DNA of 5,345 nucleotides from an uncultured Clostridium sp. (GCA_946008205.1 CAMGAZ010000119.1:1-5345); one strand, 5' to 3'. Positions 1 to 5,345 are shown, counted from the stretch's first letter. Notes: generated from the letters alone by a model not told the origin. Numbers and translations: made by a program.

Positions 1-585
1 TGATGAAGTAAATTCTATTTTATATTGTATATAAGAACCAACATTTATATTAGCATTTGCTTTAAATTGTACTTTACATGTTAATGTAGTGCTTTCTCCG
101 CTACTAATTGTTTGTTTAGATAATGTTGGTGTACTTGGAGTTATATACCCTTGAGGATCTTCTTTGGTATATGTTACAGTACCATCTGTATATGTTGAGC
201 CAGAATTATTTTGTATTGTTAAAGTAAAGGTTGCAGTCATGGTTGGAGTTATAAAAGATGTTTTGCTTCCATTCGCTAATTTTGTAGTAATTACATTTCC
301 CTCTACAGTGTCTTCAACCACCTTAAATACTTCTCTGTTAAGCCATCCTGCTTGAAATGATGTGTTTGTAGTAAATCTATCAGAATCTGTACTTGGTTTA
401 ACTGGTTCAACTGGTAACTCTGGTTCTTTTGCTATCGCTGTGCCCTCGATTGTAAGTGTCGCAGTCCATCTTGCATAGGATATTGTTATTAGTGTAATTA
501 TAAGAACTAACGTAAATAATACTAAAGATATATTGGCAACTCTGCCTTTTTTTCTTTTAATTTTAAACTTTTCTCTTTTTACCAT
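1..585 (-). CDS. TasA/camelysin-like secreted protein with SipW-type signal peptide (3' end outside window)
   Basis: Starts with ATG at 585-583 and stays open for 195 codons to the left edge, so the C-terminus is missing. Residues 1-15 are very basic (MVKREKFKIKRKKGR), 16-36 are a hydrophobic signal segment, and SYA (36-38) followed by RW is a likely cleavage site. The segment after it, ARWTATLTIEGTAIA, closely matches the 188-aa secreted protein at the head of the operon (AAFSANLTINGTANA). Later strands also match: ISSGESTTLTCKVQF ... YKIEFT here corresponds to IAAGETCPFTFSVQW ... FVIKFT there. This suggests a beta-sandwich of the TasA/camelysin type. A proline-rich linker (about residues 55-65) follows the N-terminal strand. 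It lies 4 bases after the DUF5305-like gene with only a weak purine-rich RBS, so translation is probably coupled. Likely a second, perhaps minor, substrate of the neighbouring signal peptidase. The family assignment is by pattern, not by search. Confidence 0.82.
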   Translation of the reverse strand, partial: MVKREKFKIKRKKGRVANISLVLFTLVLIITLITISYARWTATLTIEGTAIAKEPELPVEPVKPSTDSDRFTTNTSFQAGWLNREVFKVVEDTVEGNVITTKLANGSKTSFITPTMTATFTLTIQNNSGSTYTDGTVTYTKEDPQGYITPSTPTLSKQTISSGESTTLTCKVQFKANANINVGSYIQYKIEFTSS

Positions 586-589
586 ATCT

Positions 590-1648
590 CTAATCTTTCT
601 TTATAATATGTCTATATATTGTATTGTTGCTCATTACAATAAACCAAGATTCAAATCTGTCTCTATCTTCCCAGAATAGTATAGGCTTAAATAGCTCTTC
701 TGATAATTTTACTAGTTCTCCAAAGTCTTTTACCTCAATTAATTTATCTTTATCAATATCAGGTTGGCTCTTTACTTGAACTATCTTATCTTGGCAAAGC
801 CTTATAATTCTGTTGATTTCTTGTCTATATCCATTTCTAATAATAACTGTAGATTCTGTTTTTCTTAACAAGTATCTTAAAGCTATTAATGCTATCGCTA
901 TAATAATTCCATATATTACAAAGTATGGTGTATTTGAAGTTTTATTTTCTGCAACTTTTGTTGATATGTATTTTGTATCTTCTTGATTGTTTTCTCCAGA
1001 TATTTTAGTTGTTTTCTTTCCTATGTCTATTACTACCTTTGGGCTAATTTTATTATTAACATCTTCGCCTTCTACTTTAGTATCTGTTTCTATGTTTAAG
1101 ATTACTGTATATGTAGCATCCACAGACATATTCATATTTTGCTCGAAATCTTTTATAAGTTTGTTTTGTTCTTGTAAGTTTAATTCTAAATTTTCTGCTA
1201 TATCTATTTCTTTTCCATTAGAAGTTTTATTTTGTTCTTCCAATAGATTATAGTTTTTCTCTAATATTTTTTGTTCATCACCATCTCTAGTGTATACTGC
1301 TATAAGCTTTCCGGTTATGTTATATTTGTAATTTATATTAGAGTCTGTTGAAGCAATGTATGAATAATTCAAATTTAACGATAAATTATCTATTAAATCT
1401 GTTATATATACTTGCTGTTCCATTCCTAATGATGGTTCATCTATATATCTATTTTTTACTAAATTTACTGTATAGTCGTAAGCAAATTTATTTGTATAAT
1501 TGTATACTTCTTTCTTCTTGTAACTTGTTTCGTCTTTTTCTAAGAGTAAAATGCACTGGCTAATAAAAAAAACTAGAACAATTACAAGTATTAAAATATA
1601 TGCAATTCTTGTCGATTTTCTTATTCTTTTTTTCTTTGTTCTACTCAT
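590..1648 (-). CDS. DUF5305-like bitopic membrane protein
   Basis: A 352-aa protein. A basic N-terminus is followed by membrane segment 1 (about residues 16-36), a roughly 200-residue extracytoplasmic region, membrane segment 2 (about 242-261, starting PYFVIYGIIIAIALIALRYL) and a 90-residue cytoplasmic tail. The outer region has the alternating pattern of a beta-rich domain (NYKYNITGKLIAVYTRDGD; YTVILNIETDTKVEG). The tail has VKDFGELVKLSEELFKPILFW then SWFIVMSNNTIYRHI, which I recognise as the C-terminal signature of DUF5305 proteins. In archaea and Firmicutes these often sit beside S26B signal peptidases and TasA/camelysin-like proteins, and that is the context here. The start is supported by a GAGGG ribosome binding site (minus strand, 1653-1657) 4 bases upstream. 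It lies 16 bases after the peptidase gene, so co-transcription is likely. The biochemical role is not known; assistance in export or assembly of the secreted subunits is an inference. Confidence 0.85.
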   Translation of the reverse strand: MSRTKKKRIRKSTRIAYILILVIVLVFFISQCILLLEKDETSYKKKEVYNYTNKFAYDYTVNLVKNRYIDEPSLGMEQQVYITDLIDNLSLNLNYSYIASTDSNINYKYNITGKLIAVYTRDGDEQKILEKNYNLLEEQNKTSNGKEIDIAENLELNLQEQNKLIKDFEQNMNMSVDATYTVILNIETDTKVEGEDVNNKISPKVVIDIGKKTTKISGENNQEDTKYISTKVAENKTSNTPYFVIYGIIIAIALIALRYLLRKTESTVIIRNGYRQEINRIIRLCQDKIVQVKSQPDIDKDKLIEVKDFGELVKLSEELFKPILFWEDRDRFESWFIVMSNNTIYRHIIKKD

Positions 1649-1664
1649 TTTACCCTCACTTTCT

Positions 1665-2846
1665 TTAGTTATTTCCTGTATCTACCTGCAATTCTTCCTC
1701 TGTTTGTATTAGGTGTAGCCAAATTGCAGGATATCCTAAATATCGTATTTTTAAAATACACTTTCCAATAACTTGATCTTCATAAACAGGCTTTGAGTCT
1801 GCCGATTTATTATTGTCTCCTTTTGTTATAAATATATATTCTCCATTTTTCTGTTTTTTCTCTATAACTCTATGAATTACAGTATATCCCTCCATTTGAT
1901 ACTGAATAACGTCTCCTACAATTATGTCATTTGGAGTGCATTTTTTTATTAACACTACATCTCCAACATGTATTTCTGGTAGCATACTTCCCGAAGCTAT
2001 TGATACTGGCTTTATTGGGAATAGTCCGAGTGCAAACCACATTGCTAATACTACGACTACTACAACTGGTATTGCATTTCTAGGGTCTGACCTAAGTAAG
2101 TCTTCTTTTGACTTATATATGCTATTTTTAGTTTTTAAATATTGTAAATACATAAACAATACGATTGGCACGGATATCTCTAATATACTACTCATCATCC
2201 AATTTAAGTTTGGAAGAACTGGGCATAGCCATAAATATAAATCTATAATTAGCTGATATATTATTGATGCCCTGAAGTCTGCATATATTGCTATATATGA
2301 GAATAATACGTTCTTTACAATTAAAGGTAATATGTTCTGGAATATCTGTTTTACAACAAATACCACAGATATATTTTCTGTAATAAATCTATTTATATTT
2401 ATATCAACAATTACATAAACTATTGATATTAAAACTGCCATTTTTATTTTATCTTTTTCATAAACATTGTTTATTAACTTATATCTGATATATTCTTTTG
2501 CTACTACAACGCTTCCAAATATCCATATATTAGTTAATATTCCTAGTAGAGTTTTTGAATAAGGATTTTTTCCAAAAGTAACAATGAGCCCTAAAAGTAA
2601 GCTTATTATTATATAGGCTAAAGCGCCAATCGCTGCATACTCTTTGGACTTTTTGGTTATTTTACTACTATTTATTTGTTTGCCTAACAATATTCTTAAT
2701 AATATTGCTATTGCAATATAGAATAAAGGATTTATAATGTATAAATATATGAAATTTAACTTTGTAGTTAGTACTAAACTTGCAATAATTCCATATATCA
2801 ATACTAAGAATATTATGGCAAATGTAAAATTTCTTGATTTTTGCAT
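1665..2846 (-). CDS. SipW-like ER-type signal peptidase (S26B) with large N-terminal membrane domain
   Basis: A 393-aa membrane peptidase predicted to remove signal peptides from the TasA-like neighbours. The catalytic domain is at about residues 280-380: Ser287 in SIASGSMLPEIHVGDVV is the nucleophile, and His325 in YTVIHRVIE takes the place of the Lys of bacterial P-type enzymes. Asp344 and Asp350 (TKGDNNKSAD) complete the ER/archaeal/SipW-type Ser-His-Asp arrangement. The motif GKCILKIRYLGYPAIWL closes the domain. Ahead of it are about 250 residues with seven to eight hydrophobic segments (near 8-28, 32-54, 70-91, 99-117, 135-152, 159-200 and 222-236), then the usual anchor at 259-277. Ordinary SipW is about 190 aa with only one or two membrane spans, so this is roughly twice the usual size. 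RBS AGGAAAG (2852-2858) lies 5 bases before ATG. The catalytic assignment is firm; the function of the membrane domain is unknown. Confidence 0.93.
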   Translation of the reverse strand: MQKSRNFTFAIIFLVLIYGIIASLVLTTKLNFIYLYIINPLFYIAIAILLRILLGKQINSSKITKKSKEYAAIGALAYIIISLLLGLIVTFGKNPYSKTLLGILTNIWIFGSVVVAKEYIRYKLINNVYEKDKIKMAVLISIVYVIVDININRFITENISVVFVVKQIFQNILPLIVKNVLFSYIAIYADFRASIIYQLIIDLYLWLCPVLPNLNWMMSSILEISVPIVLFMYLQYLKTKNSIYKSKEDLLRSDPRNAIPVVVVVVLAMWFALGLFPIKPVSIASGSMLPEIHVGDVVLIKKCTPNDIIVGDVIQYQMEGYTVIHRVIEKKQKNGEYIFITKGDNNKSADSKPVYEDQVIGKCILKIRYLGYPAIWLHLIQTEEELQVDTGNN

Positions 2847-2874
2847 TTTAACTTTCCTATTTTAATAAGTTGAC

Positions 2875-2907
2875 TATAGAATGGAATTTTAATAATTCCA
2901 TTCTATA
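2875..2907 (-). promoter_or_regulatory. Intercistronic stem-loop between secreted-protein and peptidase genes
   Basis: A perfect 14-bp inverted repeat (tatagaatggaatt / aattccattctata) with a 5-base loop begins 11 bases after the stop of the secreted-protein gene and ends 16 bases before the RBS of the peptidase gene. On the transcribed minus strand it is followed by GUCAACUUAUUAAAAU, not a U-run, and the stem has only 3 G-C pairs. It therefore does not look like a canonical intrinsic terminator. A leaky attenuator, or an mRNA processing or stabilising element that lets the first cistron be expressed above the downstream enzyme genes, fits better. The role is inferred. Confidence 0.7.
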
Positions 2908-2918
2908 CTCATTTTAAA

Positions 2919-3485
2919 TTATTTTGTATGTGCATCATGGTTTGGACTTACTTTTGCAGCTTCAGGTTGTGAGTATGTAAATTTAATCACAAATTTAGCA
3001 GTTGCTGTGGTTTTTGTAGAGCTTGCATTCCATTGTACTGAAAAAGTAAATGGGCATGTTTCACCAGCTGCAATTACTTCTCCATTTTCACCAGAAGCAA
3101 AGCCATTTCCATCATCTGGAACTGTAACTGTAATGTCATCGCTTGCAAAATCTGCAGTACCATCTTCATTCAATAACTCAAATGAAGTTAATCTAGCTGG
3201 AATAGTACCACTGTTCTTTATGTTTGCAGTTACTGTGCAACCATCGCCAGGGTAAGATAATTCTACAGCAACAGTTAGTGTTTGTCCATCAGGAGAAATA
3301 GTAGGCTGACTTCCATGTCCATCCTGATTTATTGTTGCACTTACAAATTTAACATCCCATGTTCCATTTGCATTTGCTGTACCATTAATTGTTAGGTTTG
3401 CTGAAAATGCTGCATATCCTACTGCGATGCATAGTAATATTACAACTAACGCAATTAATACATAATTTTTCTTACTTTTTTTCAT
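2919..3485 (-). CDS. TasA/camelysin-like secreted fibre or matrix protein, SipW-type signal peptide
   Basis: A 188-aa protein, first gene of the operon. MKKSKKN is followed by a hydrophobic core (about residues 8-22) and GYA-AFSANLTINGTANA, the SipW-type cleavage region. Cleavage after Ala25 would leave about 163 residues. The mature part alternates hydrophobic strands with turns typical of a TasA/camelysin-like beta-sandwich: WDVKFVSATI, LTVAVELSYPGDGCTVTANI, KNSGTIPARLTSFEL, then GETCPFTFSVQW and AKFVIKFTY. It has two cysteines outside the signal peptide, Cys83 and Cys144, each in a matching turn-strand context (GDGCTVT, GETCPFT), so a disulfide is possible. The C-terminal tail (about 173-188) is polar. 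A consensus AAGGAGG RBS 8 bases from ATG and a good promoter suggest high expression, as expected of a major subunit. No metallopeptidase HExxH motif is present, so there is no sign of protease activity. Resemblance to clostridial BsaA-type biofilm proteins is plausible but not tested. Confidence 0.87.
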   Translation of the reverse strand: MKKSKKNYVLIALVVILLCIAVGYAAFSANLTINGTANANGTWDVKFVSATINQDGHGSQPTISPDGQTLTVAVELSYPGDGCTVTANIKNSGTIPARLTSFELLNEDGTADFASDDITVTVPDDGNGFASGENGEVIAAGETCPFTFSVQWNASSTKTTATAKFVIKFTYSQPEAAKVSPNHDAHTK

Positions 3486-3493
3486 GTTAAAAT

Positions 3494-3500
3494 CCTCCTT
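3494..3500 (-). promoter_or_regulatory. Consensus RBS of the first operon gene
   Basis: On the minus strand this reads AAGGAGG, a full match to the anti-Shine-Dalgarno sequence, 8 bases before the ATG at 3485. It is the strongest RBS in the window. The other operon genes have AGGAAAG, GAGGG and a weak purine-rich stretch, so translation strength appears to fall along the operon. Confidence 0.88.
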
Positions 3501-3511
3501 CTTTCTACTTT

Positions 3512-3540
3512 ATTATACAATTTACATATACACATTACAA
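3512..3540 (-). promoter_or_regulatory. Predicted sigma-A promoter of the secretion operon
   Basis: On the minus strand, TTGTAA (3535-3540) is followed by a 17-bp spacer and a perfect TATAAT (3512-3517). Transcription would start near 3505, just ahead of the AAGGAGG RBS, giving a very short leader. No riboswitch-sized leader is possible from this promoter. Spacing and hexamers fit a housekeeping promoter; the -35 matches TTGACA at 4 of 6 positions. Confidence 0.72.
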
Positions 3541-3556
3541 TTACAATTCTTTTTCT

Positions 3557-3577
3557 TTTATATTACATTTATATTAC
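3557..3577 (-). repeat. Tandem 10-bp direct repeat upstream of the operon promoter
   Basis: TTTATATTAC occurs at 3557-3566 and again at 3568-3577 (plus-strand reading), an 11-bp period, so both copies face the same side of the helix. On the minus strand each reads GTAATATAAA and lies 17-37 bases upstream of the -35 box. Further GTAA words occur between the repeats and the -10 box. This is a candidate regulator-binding site, but in such AT-rich DNA it could be chance. Confidence 0.45.
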
Positions 3578-3627
3578 GTTTTTCTACAAATTGAAACATA
3601 AATGTAAATTTTTCTATTGTATTTTTA

Positions 3628-3636
3628 TGTTATACT
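3628..3636 (+). promoter_or_regulatory. Predicted extended -10 promoter of the coiled-coil protein gene
   Basis: TGTTATACT is an extended -10 (TGn followed by TATACT, 5 of 6 matches to TATAAT). No good -35 lies 16-18 bp upstream (3608-3613 is ATTTTT), which extended -10 promoters tolerate. Transcription would start near 3643, only a few bases before the RBS, giving an almost leaderless short 5' end. A TTGAAA at 3591-3596 is too far away for this -10. Confidence 0.55.
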
Positions 3637-3645
3637 GTTATTAAT

Positions 3646-3650
3646 GGAGG
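3646..3650 (+). promoter_or_regulatory. RBS that fixes the start at 3656
   Basis: GGAGG stands 5 bases before the ATG at 3656-3658. It decides the start: an upstream in-frame TTG at 3617 has no RBS, lies before the predicted -10 element, and would place this RBS inside the coding region. Confidence 0.85.
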
Positions 3651-3655
3651 TTTGT

Positions 3656-4648
3656 ATGTTAAAAGATGATTTACTAGAAAATACAAGTTTTTTAAATAGC
3701 TATTTAACCGAGCGAGATTTCTCTTTTATTACAAGTTTGGACAAAAGCATTCAAGATTTAGATTCTCAACTTGAAAAACTTCAAAAGGTTAGAGATACTA
3801 TCGTTTTATTTATAAATAATTTGTCTGAGTGTAAGTTTGATCAACAGATGGATAATTTTACAAAATTAGTAAATGATACTGAAACCGCTTTTAATTACAC
3901 TAATGACAATATTAAAGCCCTATTATCTATTGAAAGTAATACTAAAGAATTAAATTCAAATGTAATTAATTTGCTTATAGATATTAGTGCCAAAAAATTA
4001 TCAGAAGATGAATCTGTTAATAAAACAAATGATATAAAAAATCAAATTTCGGAGTACTCGCAATTTGTTAACTCTGCTAATAAAGAAATTGCTATGCGAA
4101 ATGCTTTTCTAAACGACTTCTTCTCTGATGATTTTACAAAACAGTATTTAACTAAGTTTGGCATAGACATTGGTAAATTTGATTTGCCAGAGAAAGAAAC
4201 ATTAGTGCAAGTTTCAACTTCGTTTGCTAGTTCTTCTGTTTATGAGGATAATAATGTTTTAAGAATATCTGAGAAAGAAAAGAAAGTATTCTTGCCATAC
4301 AAGAAGGTTGAAATTGAAGATTATTTAAAACAATATCCTAACAAGTACAAAACATATAAGGACGTTATTAATAATGAATTCATCGTCCCTTTAAGTTACT
4401 ATCAACATTTTCCTGTAATAGCTAGATTTAGAGAAGCATATTCTTTAGTTCGTGATAGAGAAGGAAAATCTATAGTAGAAGCGTTAAAGTATGCAATGGA
4501 TCTTATGTTAAAATCAGAATTAAATCCTGCAATAATTGCAGCTTGTAAGTATCAAGATCAACTAGACCACTATTTAGAATGTATGGAATCTAATTCTTTA
4601 GAAGAATTTAAAGATTTTGAAATAAAATTTGATGTAAATTTAAGATGA
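3656..4648 (+). CDS. Cytoplasmic coiled-coil protein of unknown function
   Basis: A 330-aa protein from the RBS-supported ATG. No signal peptide or membrane segment is seen, so it is probably cytoplasmic. Residues about 20-145 are acidic, Asn/Ser/Lys-rich and helical with heptad-like hydrophobic spacing (for example SIQDLDSQLEKLQKVRDTIV), suggesting a coiled coil. A low-complexity linker (about 183-202) leads to a compact C-terminal region (about 205-330). Its notable motifs are EKEKKVFLPYKKVEIEDYL, VINNEFIVPLSYYQHFPVIA, RFREAYSLVRDREGKS, LNPAIIAACKYQDQLDHYLE and EEFKDFEIKFDV. That C-terminal region has the look of a conserved Firmicutes domain, but I cannot name it and assign no function. 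The gene is divergent from the secretion operon, has its own promoter and terminator, and ends in TGA inside the terminator stem. Confidence 0.9.
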   Translation: MLKDDLLENTSFLNSYLTERDFSFITSLDKSIQDLDSQLEKLQKVRDTIVLFINNLSECKFDQQMDNFTKLVNDTETAFNYTNDNIKALLSIESNTKELNSNVINLLIDISAKKLSEDESVNKTNDIKNQISEYSQFVNSANKEIAMRNAFLNDFFSDDFTKQYLTKFGIDIGKFDLPEKETLVQVSTSFASSSVYEDNNVLRISEKEKKVFLPYKKVEIEDYLKQYPNKYKTYKDVINNEFIVPLSYYQHFPVIARFREAYSLVRDREGKSIVEALKYAMDLMLKSELNPAIIAACKYQDQLDHYLECMESNSLEEFKDFEIKFDVNLR

Positions 4649-4690
4649 AGCCAGAAAGGATTTATTTCCTTATGGCTTCATTATTTTTAT
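4646..4690 (+). terminator. Intrinsic terminator of the coiled-coil protein gene
   Basis: An 8-bp stem TGAAGCCA (4646-4653) / TGGCTTCA (4673-4680) continues, after a small internal loop, with AAGGA (4656-4660) / TCCTT (4667-4671). It is followed by a T-rich run TTATTTTTAT. The left arm begins with the stop codon TGA itself, which supports TGA as a true stop here. On the minus strand the trailing sequence is less U-rich, so termination of the opposing gene is possible but weaker. Confidence 0.88.
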
Positions 4691-4759
4691 AAATACTATT
4701 AAATATGCTATTGATAAACAAGTTCCAGCTATTATACATTTTTTATTTTCATTATTATT

Positions 4760-5345
4760 TTAAATTTCTTTTTTGTCGTTAGTAATATCTCCATTTCCAC
4801 TTACAGGAATTGCTTCACCCAAATATGTTGGTTTTACTTTAAATATGCACTTAATAAAGTCTTTATCTCTTGCTGCTATATCTCTTATTTACCTCATAAA
4901 ATGCCCTGCTTATTTTCTTGCATCTGCTCCAACTCCATAACAATCCATATCTAATTTTTTGCCAATATATATGCTTCTATATAAATGATATTTTTGTGTA
5001 ACAATTACTACCTTTTTACATTGAAATATTTCTTTCGCTCTGTATACACTTTCATAAGTTGAAAATCCTGCATGGTCCATAAATATATCTTCTGATGGAA
5101 CACCTCTGTCTATGGCAAATTGTTTCATAACATTTACTTCATCATAATTTTCTCTGCCGTGATCCCCACTCATTATTATCTTCTGAGACACTCCATTTTT
5201 ATACAATTCTATTCCTTGCAAAAGTCTATCTTCTAACATTGGACTTGGCTTGTCTCCCCAAATTCCAGCACCTAAAATTAAAATACAATCTACATTAGCT
5301 AAATCTTTTGCCTGATTTTCAGTTATTATTCTATTCTTTGTACTT
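4760..5345 (-). pseudogene. SanA/YdcF-like DUF218 protein, interrupted by two in-frame TAA codons, 5' end outside window
   Basis: The frame enters open from the right edge, so the ATG at 5239 is internal: codons before it read NVDCILILGAGIWGDKPSP, the first DUF218 strand and loop. Further family motifs follow: MSGDHGRENYDE, GVPSEDIFMDHAGFSTYES, VVIVTQKYHLYRS and YGVGADARK. TAA at 4912-4910 then stops the frame. In the same frame, beyond a second TAA at 4891-4889, the text continues IRDIAARDKDFIK and KPTYLGEAIPVSGNGD to a final TAA at 4762-4760. This matches the usual SanA-type C-terminus (REI.AR.KDF, P.YLGE.IPI.G.G), so the tail was once translated. First stop: the Tyr-like position in ADxRxYxG; second: just before the Ile-Arg of the REI/IRDI helix. 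The intact family is membrane-anchored and linked to envelope barrier function. A truncated product of at least 144 residues might still be made. Confidence 0.85.

Noticed and set aside
164..355. Plus-strand open frame of 63 codons
   Set aside because: It is antisense to the second TasA-like gene; the valine-rich text is the mirror of Thr/Asn codons on the coding strand.
987..1563. Plus-strand open frames at 987-1253 and 1348-1563
   Set aside because: They are antisense to the DUF5305-like gene, lack RBSs and show only the composition expected from the opposite strand.
1924..2256. Plus-strand open frame antisense to the signal peptidase
   Set aside because: It overlaps the catalytic domain of a clear gene on the other strand, has no RBS and encodes no recognisable protein.
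2875..2907. Stem-loop as a plain intrinsic terminator of the first operon gene
   Set aside because: There is no U-run on the minus-strand side and the stem has few G-C pairs, so full termination is not supported.
3007..3255. Plus-strand open frame of 82 codons
   Set aside because: It is antisense to the first TasA-like gene and has no RBS or recognisable motif.
2919..3485. Camelysin-type protease activity for the secreted protein
   Set aside because: No HExxH or other metal-binding protease motif is visible; the fold resemblance alone does not support an enzyme call.
3617..3655. N-terminal extension of the coiled-coil protein from a TTG codon (MYFYVILLLMEVC)
   Set aside because: The TTG has no RBS and lies upstream of the predicted -10 element, and the extension contains the GGAGG that serves the ATG at 3656. 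The apparent hydrophobic leader is therefore not real.
4646..4648. TGA read as tryptophan (Mollicutes-type code)
   Set aside because: The TGA is the first base triplet of an intrinsic terminator stem and follows a natural C-terminus, so it is a stop.
5237..5239. ATG taken as the start of the DUF218 protein
   Set aside because: The frame is open upstream to the window edge and encodes the conserved LILGAGIWGDKPSP strand and loop, so this Met is internal.

Overview
The window is AT-rich DNA (roughly 30% GC by eye) with strong AAGGAGG-type ribosome binding sites and SipW-type secretion genes. This points to a low-GC Bacillota, most likely a member of the Clostridia. TGA ends one gene exactly where an intrinsic terminator begins, so the standard code is used and a Mollicutes-type code is unlikely. 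No tRNA, rRNA, CRISPR array or insertion sequence was seen.

Bases 1-3485 (all minus strand, read right to left) form a surface-fibre type secretion operon in this order. First is a 188-aa TasA/camelysin-like secreted protein (2919-3485). Next is a 72-base gap with a perfect 14-bp stem-loop. Then come a 393-aa multi-spanning ER-type (Ser/His/Asp) signal peptidase of the SipW class (1665-2846), a 352-aa DUF5305-like membrane protein (590-1648) and a second TasA-like secreted protein cut by the left window edge (1-585). The two secreted proteins share almost the same layout around the predicted cleavage site (YAx[FW]xAxLTIxGTAxA). This suggests that one dedicated peptidase processes both and that they may be built into the same fibre or matrix.

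Bases 3486-3655 are a divergent control region. On the minus strand, a good sigma-A type promoter (TTGTAA, 17 bp, TATAAT) drives the operon, with tandem 10-bp direct repeats just upstream of it. On the plus strand, an extended -10 promoter drives a 330-aa cytoplasmic, partly coiled-coil protein of unknown function (3656-4648), which ends in a clear intrinsic terminator.

Bases 4760-5345 (minus strand, entering from the right edge) hold a SanA/YdcF-like DUF218 protein. It is interrupted by two in-frame TAA codons, yet its family-typical C-terminal tail is still readable in the same frame after them, so it looks like a young pseudogene. The strongest points of interest are the enlarged signal peptidase, the paired fibre-like substrates with DUF5305, the intercistronic stem-loop, the repeat-bearing operon promoter and the nonsense-interrupted DUF218 gene.
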